From Ceriagrion tenellum (taxonomy: Eukaryota > Arthropoda > Insecta > Odonata > Coenagrionidae), in assembly GCA_963169105.1 (NCBI GenBank), contig OY720642.1, positions 17,726,965 to 17,790,964 on the forward strand: 64,000 nucleotides of DNA. The letters are read 5' to 3'. This document shows positions 43,600 to 55,761 of this stretch, in pieces. Below the pieces are notes generated by a model. That model was not told where the DNA came from and did not search any database. It saw only the letters and a program-made list of their open reading frames with translations. Made by a program: the position numbers and the translations under genes. Each line of letters begins with the position of its first letter. Within the stretch, counting starts at the first letter, position 1.

Positions 43600-45897
43600 T
43601 TGCCAGTAGCTTTGAATCTCCAATAATAATTGATAAGATTGCTTACTAGGAGAGAACTGCAAGCATTAACCTTTTATAGCGGTTTGCGTTTAGGTTAATC
43701 ACAATGCAAAGGAAGGAACCGTAATCGCACCCCAAATCCTGTGTCATGTCCAACACTCCAGAAATGTTACTGCTATCACAGGCGCGATCGTAACATACAT
43801 AAGGCCACACCGCACTAACATTTAATATTTTCACCAGTCGGTGAATGCCAGGTAGGCTTTTGCATAACTGTTAACTTGACTTGCCAAATATTAGGGTTAA
43901 TGTTCCAAATTTTCAAATTAATTACAAATTACTCATCAGCCCTAAACTATCAACCGATTCCTTACGTATTCTGCCACTGCTAATTCCGTCCTCAGATCAT
44001 AGCATCATCCTTCCGATACCACCCTTAAACAGCTTCTCTTCAGCTTGTTCTTGTACTTACCAATACACTCTCCATCCACTATTTCCGTCCTCCTCGTCTT
44101 AGACACCACTATAATTTTCCTCGTCGCGCTTTCTCGTTGTCCACCATCGCTACCCGGCTCAACCTCTCGAATCATCTCCTCACATAAATGTACGAGGCAT
44201 TATATACTATACTAATATTACTGATTCAAGAAGGATATCATTGATTGTAATGATAGCCCAAGAAATAATAAGATGCGATCGAGCTAATGAGGCATTCTCT
44301 GTGAAAAGACGAGTACTTAACTGCATGCATTTACAAACTAGTAGAAGACATTCATTAGAACGAAGACATTGAGGCGTGGAATATAGGAAAAAGAGGCCAA
44401 AGAAATGTCGTCGAATACTGTGGGGTGGAGGCGACTGATGACGATACAGCGAACGGATTAAATAAAAAAGAAAGGTGTGCATAGAATGGTAGAAGAGGAG
44501 AGAACCACTTGAGATACCACGCGATAAAAACGGACCAAATGCGAATATGGCACGCCCTAATGGACAAAAAATTATGAAGGAGAACGAAACCAGCCAAAGA
44601 AGAAGGGAACGAGCCAACAGGAAGACAAAAAGGCTGATACATGAACCAAATCAAGGGATATATGAGAAAGGGAAAACTTTCAGAATGTAGAACAGTGATC
44701 CATGAATAGACAGATACGGAAAGCTGATCTAAAACAATGTTAGAATAAAAAAACTGTCGATGATGAACGCATCATGGGAGTCTGACTGGTTGTTTAATAA
44801 AAAAGGAGAATACCTACTGATGGAGGAAAAAGAGGTAGAAGTGATGGAGGGAAGCTGTCACAGTGAATGAGTAAAAAGTGATACCGAGGAAGCGAACGAC
44901 GGGGAAAAAAAGCAAGCCTGGGATTTCGATCCACAATTCCACGTTCAAAGGCAATCCACTGTTATAACGGACAAAAACTTGGTACAATTACACTAACTCT
45001 AAAATAAGACGACGCGTCCCATTCAACAATGCATATCGTCAGGGTTATCTTCACTGCTGAATGAAACTGGTCGTAAAAAAAAGTCCGTGAAATGTTACCA
45101 CGCTATTATCTTCAATTACGCTGAAATTTCACGAAGTAAATCCAGACTTCATCGAAGGCAACCATAGCTGTCACATTTCTGCTCGGTGTTCACTCTAACT
45201 CGGTACCCTTGGTAACTATCTATGCTCGGTATTCCCTCGAATAGGAATTAGAGGATATGAGGAGTAAAATTTCGCAATAGAACTGCATTTACATTCAAAA
45301 AGAACCTTCTTACAAGTCATGGAATCGAGGCCAAAAGTTCAAAAGCGGTTGCAAACTGTTCCAATCCAACCCCTACACATGAATCCCTTCCATGATTTCG
45401 TACGGTGCCATGTAGGCAAGATACTACAGAAGCCATTGGGGTGGTGAAAAGGGTGTAACTCGTTCAATAACTCGATCAAAATAATGCGAAGTGAGGGTGT
45501 TTCATAATGAGCCACGAAGCGTGATTCAAAGCAATCAATTTCGCAGAGAGGCATTTGCAGGCGGAGAGGAACGGACGAGGATGCCACCACGGGAGCAGCG
45601 GCGACTAGGGAAGAGGGCCGAGGGAGTGGAATTGCATTCCGAGCTCTAATGCCCCGACCGGTGCGTCGCTTCGATTTCGAAGCGGAATGGCCACCCGCTA
45701 AAGCGATTATCTTCACTCTGAAGTGAGTAGCCAAGAGAAGGAGGTTTAGGAGGGCTCCTCCGTACAATTCCGCAGATGCCATAAGCAATCTGGCTATTTG
45801 CAGAAAAATATGTCCTCTATTAGATATTTAACAATAAATGCTTCATTACCACGCTATTTTTCTCGAAAAAACTGAACTCGAAATTAAAACTGACATA
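43600..45897. other. No gene assigned
   Basis: Frames of 136 and 149 codons (minus strand, 44207-44617 and 45339-45788) have no domain. The second lies in a CpG-richer patch (45530-45770). Around 44540-44780 the plus strand hints at a decayed LINE C-terminus, but too weakly to claim. Confidence 0.35.
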
Positions 45898-46254
45898 CCG
45901 TTATTACCTAAATATAAGATCTCCCTTTTTTCCCGAAAAATATGTTTCAAAAGTGGGAGGGGGTCTTATAAGGGGAGGATAGGCCAGAGAGGGTACCCAT
46001 ACTGATATTTAGGTGCCCTTTACATATACGTATCCTTAATTAAAGTGTCCTATTCCAACTTTGAATGATTTATTTCCTTTAGCATTCAAACAACATTTAG
46101 AAACACTTACTGCTCAATTACAAAACATGCAAGGCATCACACATTCTTTCAAAACTGGCTGGGTACTTACCTGAGGGCTCTACCACCTGTTATAATTTTT
46201 CCTGGAATTTGAGCCTCAAAAGTGGGAGGGGGGCCTATATTCAGGTAAATACGG
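45898..46254. mobile_element. CCGTATTTACC-type MITE, copy 2
   Basis: Ends CCGTTATTACCTAAATATAA and (reverse complement of the right end) CCGTATTTACCTGAATATAG; 357 bases. The interior matches copy 1 except for a replaced segment of about 60 bases after CATACTGATATTTA. Confidence 0.85.
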
Positions 46255-46687
46255 AAATAATAATCGATCGATCAATCGATCTTGTTTTCAACCACGTTGG
46301 ATTCAATTACATATTTACTTTACAAGGATTTTGGTCAAAAAATAATACCTAATATCATTTATCATTAGTTTGCCAATCATTAAAATTTTTTCGGTGCACA
46401 TTAAAAAAAGTTACCCATCGATGTTCTATACAAAACTTTTGTCAATGGTACTCCTCAAGGTATGAACCAAAAGTCTCTTTGCACGAAGTATGTTTCTTGT
46501 TTCGCTTAAAAGAATATTTGGCATGGTATACTCATTTCTCAATGCAAACCCCTGAAGAAGATTAAAAAATAAATTGAAAACTAGGCCAAGTGAACTGATA
46601 TTATTCATACTTTCTCAAAAAAAGAATATATATTTACAATTATTATAATGAGTGGGCGAGATTGAGGCTAAATAGCCCACCTCTCAC
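46255..46687. other. Unassigned sequence
   Basis: A short ATCGATCGATC run follows the MITE. A 60-codon minus-strand frame (46426-46608) has no recognised domain. Confidence 0.35.
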
Positions 46688-46915
46688 CTACACTGAAAAA
46701 CAGATCTTCTTAAATTGAGAGGTACCCATTTGATGTAAGTGTTGGTCCCACAAAAATAGGTGCCCCGAACATTTTCTTCATTTAAGGCGACCGCTAGATG
46801 GCATTAGTTCTGAATCACTCAGGTAAGAAAATCCTCTAAAATCTAGAATCTCGTCTTAAATGTCAGCTGCAAGAATATTTTCCTCTTAATTTAAGAGTAC
46901 TTTTTTTCAGGGTAG
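46688..46915. mobile_element. Small MITE with CTACMCTGAAAAA ends
   Basis: The left end CTACACTGAAAAACAG and the reversed right end CTACCCTGAAAAAAAG form terminal inverted repeats, extended by CTTAAATTGAGAGG against CTTAAATTAAGAGG. Length 228 bases, non-coding. Only one copy here and no clear target duplication. Confidence 0.65.
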
Positions 46916-49900
46916 ACTCGTTGAAACCACAATAAAATGGGAATACATATCCAATGTCAGGATAAAACAAGTTAGTGATAGTCCCGCTTATATACGTCGT
47001 ATCGCGGCTCAAAATAGTACGTAGATCAGATTCCTCCCCAATAGTTACAAGTATTTTTTTAATTTAATGACATATTGTGCTAAACTGATATAATTACTTG
47101 ATAAGTGTCGAGAAGGGTCAGGGCAGAATGATAAGTTCATCCTCTATCACACAGAGTATGGAATACGCTTCCCGTTGCAGACTACATAGATGGCTGAAAA
47201 AAAGGCCTAGAAGTTAATTCAGCAAACAGTAGCTATCTCGAAATAACTTAATACTTGGGATTTCGATTTCCTCCGTAAGTTTAACAGGTTACATCCACCC
47301 ATTAATGTATCCCACTATCAATTTCACCATAAATATTAACTCGATGAAATCTCATTGATCTAAATTCCGCCACATTACCACAATTTCAGCAGCTCATCTT
47401 AATTTCCTAATCACTAATGTTTACTAAATGAAGCCTTAACCACCTGTTACCTACTCTTTTACGAAATAATTCTCTGACTGAAAACGGGTTCGATGAAAGC
47501 TCTTCCTCATTAATTTCCTCCTTTTATTTTTATGTTTTTATTAAGTTTTTCATTTAAGTTAAAAATTTATTATTTTATTAATATTGATCAAGTGTGTTCC
47601 TTATTAATCGACTGGAAGAAAATTCCGTAGTAAGTGAAATCGGGAATGTAAATGCGATTATAATTAACAGTCATTTCCTTTTACAGCATTTTATATTGAT
47701 TCTTAAGGTTAGAGACTAGTAATGGCCATCAATTAGACGCTTAAATCGGATGTGGTACATTTGCATCAGAGAACAGCACACAACCGCTCGATCGGGAAAT
47801 ACCGCGATGATTGTTGATGGATCCGGGAGCGAGTGCAGTCCCCTGTTAATTACGATGGAGACGCACCCGTCCATCCCGAATCAACCCCGACATTTATTAC
47901 CCCCGCGTTTCACCTGAGGAACACATCCGATGACAAATTACGTAAATCAAAGTGCGTTAACCTTTGCTATGCCAATTAAATTGGTTCAATAAAATCAGGT
48001 GGAAACAAATTACCAAAAATCGAGAAACAGAGTTTAAGAGGATAAAAATCCTGATCAAACGATTAAAAAACTTGTGTTTCTTTGAACTTTGCATTCTTGT
48101 GCAAGAAATTTAGAACATAATCTCATGCACTCTCAAAAAAATTACCTAGAACTATTGCACTAAATTCGCCAAAGAGAAACCTCTGAAACTCGGGCGACAA
48201 GATAATAATGACTAAAAGGGCGAGAGCCACGACCCTTTGCTTCAAAAAGAAATATGCATGAGTTGGAAAAAAATACGGGGAAGAGGAAACATTCTAACAT
48301 CCATTGAAATTCATTGTTTCCCTTGACGGTAAAAGGTCAAGACGTCGAAAAAAATAACAGGGGATATCATAATGCATGAACTGGCCGAGTAGATTAGGGT
48401 CGGGTGGAACACACGGAAAAGGAAGCAGGATGTTTGCTTGGTGAAATAAAGAGAGAAAACGAAGAGAAGAAAGGGTCAAGGTTGAGAGGACGGGGGAATA
48501 AAATGCTAATCAAAAGCCCCGGAGGGCGGGGAATAAGAGCACGGAAAGAGAATGTCGCGTGGAATAACGCCGAAGGAAAGGACAAAAGAAGATGAAGGAG
48601 GAGAGAGAGAATGGAGATAATATTGGAACGTAAAGGGGAGACGCAAAAGAGGTGGAAAACTGTCGCAGAAAATATAAATTAGAATCGCAGCGCAGGCGCA
48701 GATGACCACATACTGAGGAAGACTGGAGTAATAGCGGGGACTAATGGAATTAGAAAGAGAAATAGTTGAACACACGATAATATAGTGTCACATGTTTTGC
48801 ATCACTGTCGTGCACCAATGTTTTTTTATGGTAGCTCCAAACAGGGAAACCTTTAGAGCTACCTAAAGCTCACATGCAAAATTTATAAAATTTATATATT
48901 TTTGTAACTGTATTTTATCTGTATCAAAGGCATATGAGCAATAGATATCTATCTATCTAATACTTAACGTAACTAGTGCAAAAATGATATGAAAGCAAAA
49001 TGAAGGACATATAAAAGTACCCACGCCAAACTACTAAAAATATATGAGTAACGCCATGAAGCTCAGTTAATCTAAACCACCAAATAGCCAAGGTTAGCAA
49101 TCCTTTCCGCATCGCCATTTGCTACACACACTCCCAGTATTTCCTTTAACACATTTCATACCATTAATTTGTCACAAAATTTGCATGTCACTCATAATTT
49201 GGACACATTTGTCACAAAATATTTAAGCTCCCTTTCGCTGGTACATTGTGAACTCTCACGAAAGAATGAAGTTACTGATATTTTCGCACCATCAGCCATC
49301 TCGACGGAAGTCGATATTAAAAGTTTCACCAATTTATGAATAGGCATTCCACAAAGGATAACACAGGAGAAAAATATTTTGCGCGGTATAACTTAAATAA
49401 TAACGCCTAAGGGAGGGAAATGACTGCCTCAGCCAATACGAATACTGTAAGTTATTCTCCAAAGGCAGCGACAAGTATATGACTCAAAAAATGTAAAGCA
49501 ATAAAAACATGTCAAAAGCCATGAGTTTAAGAGTCAAAAGATAAATATAATCTGGAAATATTTCAAATCTGAATTGAAAGTATATTACCGCATTAATGTT
49601 TTTGCAATGGAAATATTAAGGGGGATAAGGCACCTGCTCGCAACGATGAGCAAGACTTGAACAGCTTCTGAGGCGAGGTGGATAAAATCCAAAGCCCATT
49701 CAGATTTTCGTAGAAGCATTACTTCGATGGATTTTAGCAGATGAATGTGGGCATTCACTCACCGAGGTGAAGCCTAAATTCGTTAAAATGGAGCAGTGTA
49801 TAGGGCATTGATGACGAAGAAACAAAAGCGTCAAGACGACGGAAAATATGAAGAATAGATTGAAGGATTCTCCATTACAATGTGAATATCTGAGAAAAGT

Positions 49901-52900
49901 TGACTTGGAAGTAGAAACGGTGGAAAATGCGCTCACACAGTTTGAGGATAATGGATGTTTTATTTTTTACAACGGACAGAAGACAGCCATCGGGGTGGAT
50001 GGTATGTCATTGCGGTACAAAAAATGAATATTTTCAATTACTACGACGAGGATTGTTTGTCACTATGATACCGTTTTATAAAACCTCAAACAAGCGTATT
50101 ATTTCTACGCAAGCTCATGGGAAGAGCATACCACATATAAATCACAAAATTCCTACTATGATGTCGAAATTACAGCCAATGATATCGTCGAAGCTACTTT
50201 ACGCTTTAATTAAACTATGAATTCCATGGATTAATTTCGACGGTGGAAATAAAATTTTTTCACTGCAAAAAGAAAGTAGAGTATACACAGTGGATTTCGC
50301 TGATGCATATAGGAAGGGAGGAAAGTTTTAAGTAACACAATCAAAATTTGTTTGAAAATTTTCTTCATTAACGAATAACTGCGGTAACTTGTACACTATA
50401 AAAGTATACAAAATATTACAATAAATAAAATATAAAAATTTACAAAATAAAGGTTTAATATTGTATTCATTCCCCTCCTTCACGAAGAATTTTGCCATGA
50501 CCAGAATGTAAAGTTGAAGGTGAATGATTGCAGACTAATACTTACATGAATATACGAATAAAATCAACGCGGTACACTTTTCACGGTTAGCATAGAAAAA
50601 ATCTACGATTTAATACTTTTGATGCAAGAGGAATATCTCCATTTCACTAGCCGTAAATAAAAGGATGGAAAAACTCACGTCGACTCCAAAGGGACCTATT
50701 CGTAGTTTTCAACGAACAGAATACTCAACTAGGGTGGATTGAATCCATTAGTTCAGCAATGGCACGGCTCGGGGAGGGCAAAAAAAAAATATTTCCAGAC
50801 CATTGTCGATAGTCTCGGGTCGATGACCGAAATAAAGAGCCGACAGTCATTTCGCATGGGACAGAACCTGCTAAGCACGCTGTAACATGGGGTTTTACGA
50901 GAGCAGGGAATGAGTCGCCTCGGCTAACATACCTTGGGAGAGCGGCCGAAATGAAAGCGAAAATAAGGAGAGCGCGGGAAAGAAAATTTTCGGAGAGGCA
51001 TTGGTCCAGAGGGAGCGGAATGAAAGAGGACGAGGGGGAGGCAAAGTAACTCGGGCTGAGAGGCGCTGGGAAATGCTTCTGCGGAGGAGATTGGGGGGAA
51101 GGGGGAGGAATGAGAAGAGGGGGAGAGTGTCACGTGGGGGATGAAGACTCGGAAGGGGGTGAGCGAGAGAGAAAGAGAGAGAGTCTTCCATTTAATGTCA
51201 AAACTTCGCCCATAAGATTGCCTCGAGGACAAAAGGAAAAGCTGCCTCGGAGGCAAGAGGAGCTGCGGACCCCATAACGATTCCTGAAATCCATTTACTG
51301 AAGAAGTGTTGATAAGGGTGAGAAGTGAAGGGGAGAAAGAGGAGAGAGAGAGAGAAAAGGAGAAGAAGGGATGAAGACGAGAAATGGAAACTCGGGCGAG
51401 TGAATGAATAGAAAGGCAATAATAGGAAAGGGGATTAGGAGTAACAAAGAGATCCACCGAAGATATCACAGTTGCGAAATCTCTCGAACTTACTTTGCGA
51501 GCGGAGGTGAGAAAAGTTGGGAGGAAATGAAGATTTACAAATGGTTGGGCATCGATACTTCCTTAATTAAAGAATGATTTAAGGGAAAGTTTTTAAATAC
51601 TGTTAAAATGGACGCACTCAGGGAAAAGAAATTGGCCACTTCTATCGCTTCACTGAGGATGGATAGACTATTTCCACTCGCGAAACACATTTCAAAGAGA
51701 ACAATTACATTGTTCAATATATTACAAGATTACAAGGTACAATCATATTACAGAGAAAACAGTACGTAAGTCCATGCCCTGATCATTCCGAGATGACGAT
51801 GGAAAACTAACACATCAATACGTCGGCAGAGATGGGGAGTGTAATCCGGTGGGAAGCCTGAGCAATCTTCAATAATACATTAATATTAGACATGAACTGT
51901 CCTGCTCGTTTGCCACTAGTTCAACTCTAATTATCTCCAAATCCTTTCATTTCACACATCCATTCACCTAAAGTAATTCATAGATTTGGGTGATGAATAT
52001 ACGACATAAAGGGAAGAAGAACAAGACCAGTGAAAAAGGTGGGAACTTGAAGGTGTGAACTATGCGAAAAAGATTACCTGTACTTTCAAGGGGAAAAACA
52101 TTAAATTTTTACGATACACCTTTGAAAAGCGTGTCTTTTAGGAGATAACAAAAAGTTATGACAAAGACGACTCGAAAACGCGACATTATGGTGCTCTTAA
52201 ACGTTTCAATTGGGTAAACATGACATAAGCACAGAGGACTAAAGGGGACGACTGAGCTCTCACTCTGCACAATGCCCTAATTAATAAAGAATGAGAATTT
52301 TAAACGAAAATGTTTCAAAAATGGGAGAAGCTGAAAGAATTTCACTGTATGATAATGAGTTAGAAGACGTGATTTTTGAAAAGGGTAGAATTTTTCATGA
52401 ATGGCAGGTCTTCATTAATTGAGGCCATTATGGAAAAGCTGATGAAAATGCCGGCTCCATCCTCGGTAAGGCAAGCGAAACAACCTGTCATAAATAAAAA
52501 AAAACAACCGAAAAAGACACAAACAATTGCAAACCAGCAAAAATGTAAAGTCTAATAAAATCTCCGGCAAAAATCAAGGGACGCACTAACGAGCCTAAAC
52601 ACCTAGACTTAAAAGTAAATTACTAACATAAAAATATTTAAGCAATTCTGCCCAGTATCCCATCACTGAAATTCAGAGGTTTCACCCACGAGAAAACAAA
52701 ATCTTCAAATCACCATTAAATTTGAAGTCAAATGCCTAAGAATGGTGCAGGAAACGAAGATGATTTTTCAAAATTTGCACCGAAAATTAATGAGCAAACT
52801 TGACCAAACTATCAAATTTACATGCACAAACGCATAAAACTATAAAATATACGATATGAAAACTACGTAAAGAACTGCTTGAATTTACACAATTACTTCA

Positions 52901-53105
52901 ATATTTTTAGAAATATACAATACTTCTTAGGAAATTATAAATTATAACTACTATTCTGCGCTCCATGGTGGTCTCGAAATGAAAGATGATAGTTAGACAT
53001 CCAGGGCTTTCTCTGTCCGACTGAAAGAGATGCATATATTACATGACAACGGGCAATGGCATCGAAATATAGTTAAACTTTACGCAAGGTAGACACCACA
53101 GCCCC
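46916..53105. other. Six-kilobase stretch, no gene; two purine-rich tracts
   Basis: A compact GC-richer segment at 47740-47940 has no long frame and could be regulatory. Purine-rich plus-strand tracts at about 48400-48770 and 50900-51440 generate long Ser/Leu/Pro-rich frames on the minus strand (up to 181 codons at 50924-51469), which I reject as genes. The remainder is AT-rich and unassigned. Confidence 0.45.
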
Positions 53106-53667
53106 TTAAGGGAGTTTGAGCGAAATATCATTTTACTTAGAAATCAATGAATTTGTCTAATTTTAAAGAAAAATATCTCACCCTTTTAATGACACCAAAA
53201 ATTCAACCCCTTATCACATTACTTTTGGAGATATTTGCCCAAAAATACCAGCCCTTTTACATGGAAAATGGTACGTGTATGCACTGCAGAGAGACATTAT
53301 TTACAAAATGGGGTATTTTTAATACTTAGATGTCGTAAAAACACTAACAGTGTGTAGTTTGTATGTGTCATTATCTATTTTTGAAAATTAATCATATTGT
53401 CACCGCAGTAGGTTCTTGGTTATCACAAAAAACCTTCCGTTTTGAAGGAGTTTCTTACGCCCCTCGCGAAAAAAATGAGCCAAGTTAAAGACTTATTTAG
53501 ATATTTTCATTTAATTACACACAGTTTCTGTCATAGAAAACTATATTATTGCACCATTAATATTGCAATGTTTTACTGATGTGTCCTACAGCTGGTGAAA
53601 TCAAAACGTATAGTTCGAATATGGTCTCTATTATGACTAGGGACCTATCTCGTTCGGACTACCTTAT
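53106..53667 (+). mobile_element. TTAA-flanked MITE, copy C
   Basis: The 554-base element 53110-53663 starts GGGAGTTTGAGCGAAAT and ends TCTCGTTCGGACTACC. TTAA lies at 53106-53109 and a mutated TTAT at 53664-53667. The interior is collinear with copy A throughout. Confidence 0.87.
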
Positions 53668-55050
53668 CACGGCCTTCTGCCGTATTTTTGCATTTCTGTC
53701 AAGTATTCGAAACGGCCATCCTTCTATTCAACTACTTCCAGACCACCATTCTCCGCTCCTGCTCTCCCCCTTACCAAAGTTCCATTTCCCCGGAGGGCGA
53801 AGAATGGAACACACTCACGGCCATACATGCGGACAAGCGAGATGGAAGAGAGACGTCGTTGACCAGGGCACTATGCAGATGTAGGCGAGCCAGTAAAAGA
53901 TAATGGATGCCTCGAGGGGAAAGGGAGCCATTTAATAAACCAAGACGGCCATTGCATCTGTGCATTTTTCAATTCTTCATGCCAGTGGAGACCTCGAGGC
54001 GGAGGGAAATGGCCAAAGGAGAATGAGGGGGGGCAAGAGGGCGAGGAACGAGGACGGCACGAGAGAAAGCGAGAACATGGGGAAAGGAAAGGTAAAAAGA
54101 GAGAATAAAAAGTCATGCATAACAAAAGACGAAGGCGGCGCGAGGCCATCCGCTCGTGGAGGTAGTTAAAGAGGTTCCTAGAGCTTCTCGAAAGCGAGGA
54201 TTGAGGTAAATGCTTTACGGACACGAACGGTGGCGGAGGAGAGAAGAGGGGTGGAGAAGAAAAGGCGAGAAAGGGATAAGGAAATGATAAAGGATAGGAG
54301 AAAGAGGACATGTGAGTTAAGGGTATAATGGTGGCTCGAGTGGAAGGCGGAAGGGCAGGGCAACCCGGCTACAGGGAGAGGATGGTGCGAGAGCAAGAAG
54401 AACAAATGAAAGTTGAGGAATTCCACCGCACTCACGCGTCTGCCTGCCCCTCTCCCCTCGGCGCCTTCCGCAAGAGAAACGCCACCCCTTCTACCGGGAG
54501 TCATCCTGTTTTCTTTATGAAGTGAGCCCGCTCGCAAACCCTCCCTGATCCTAACCGTCCCGCCCCTGCACGAGCCTCGGGATCCCCATCCGACCCTTCT
54601 CCGGGACGCTTCTTACATCCATCCCCTCAACACACAAACCCCATCCTAGGGTCCTTGGCCGGGCCTCCTCCCACTGGCTGCGCCGCTACAAACCCCCCCC
54701 CCCTCCAAGACGCCCAACTCCTTTCCCTTCTCCGCCCCCGGCCATCCCCCCCGCCCCCTCACCGCACATCCGTGGATGCCTCGCGAAACGCCCTATCCAT
54801 CTAAAACATCCACGATGCAATCAGCACCTAATCAAACTGCCGATAGCCCCACCTATCCTACCTCTTATAGAGGTAGATGGAGAGGGCAAGACGTTATCAA
54901 ACTATAGCCTGATATCTGGAATATCCGCCATTTGTTTCCCCCTGTTCTTTCCCCGCCTGTCTTTGGATAGGACGGAGGAGTGGACCTTTTAGCGGATATG
55001 TGTACCGTCTGCTGATCATCTAAAGTAAGTAAATCTCGAAAGATATATTA
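53668..55050. other. GC-rich stretch, purine- then pyrimidine-rich, no gene assigned
   Basis: From 53950 to 54420 the plus strand is purine-rich; from 54540 to 54800 it is C-rich, with an 11-base C run at 54693-54703. Frames of up to 146 codons on the minus strand have no domain. A first exon or promoter cannot be excluded. Confidence 0.4.
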
Positions 55051-55761
55051 CAGGGTGGCTACTGATATCCAATTTTTTAATTCCCTGACTTTTCCCTGAT
55101 GGATTTACCAATGTCCCAGACCAATCGCCAAAAGGTCACCTATTATTGGAATATTTTTTCTGTTGAATTTAATCTTCTACAGCAGCTTTAAATTTCCTAA
55201 ATTTTCCAATCATCGTCTCCTAATTTTAGAACTGCAAGCATGTATTTACCATAAGCTAGTGTGCACCAGCAGCTACCTCTCGACCTGAGTTTCGGAAGTT
55301 ATATTAAAACGCGAGGTAAAATTTTCCGAACAACATAGCCTTGAATTCCTTGTGATGAGCGTAATACATTGTGATCATGAATTTTAACATTACTAGGCAA
55401 ATATCGCAATAAGGACACACAAAATAAAGACATTGTACGTCTGATTCACAACTAAATAACTAAGATTCACAACTAAATAACTAAGATTCACAACTAAATA
55501 CTCCACGAATTGATGAGGCTTATTCCATGCACGTCAGCGACGGACTTTAGTTTCAGTTGGCAAAATAAAGGGCAGGGAAGACGATGAACGTAATGGTAGA
55601 AAAAATAATGAACGTATTGGTAGAAAAATAATGAGGATTCAAATCCCAGTTTCTCCCTGACTGTTACGAGAATTCCCTGTATTTTCCCTGACTTTTCCAG
55701 AAATTCAAAATTCCCTCACAATTCCAGGTTTTCCCGGTTTTCCCTGACGATCGCCACCCTG
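55051..55761 (+). mobile_element. CAGGGTGGC-type non-autonomous DNA transposon, copy 3 (best ends)
   Basis: Begins CAGGGTGGCTACTGATATCC and ends CGATCGCCACCCTG, showing the 9-base terminal inverted repeat without mismatch. TATTA flanks both sides (55046-55050 and 55762-55766), suggesting a 5-base target duplication. At 711 bases it is longer than the others because of internal duplications: GATTCACAACTAAATAACTAA about three times near 55448-55501, and AATGAACGTATTGGTAGAAA-type repeats near 55584-55632. Confidence 0.88.

Noticed and set aside
44540..44780. Possible LINE C-terminal relic on the plus strand
   Set aside because: Only a vague resemblance with stops and frame changes; not enough to call.
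45339..45788. 149-codon minus-strand frame
   Set aside because: No recognisable domain, splice support or repeat homology; likely composition-driven.
50924..51469. 181-codon minus-strand frame
   Set aside because: Low-complexity Ser/Leu/Pro/Phe product of a GA-rich tract, overlapping other frames.
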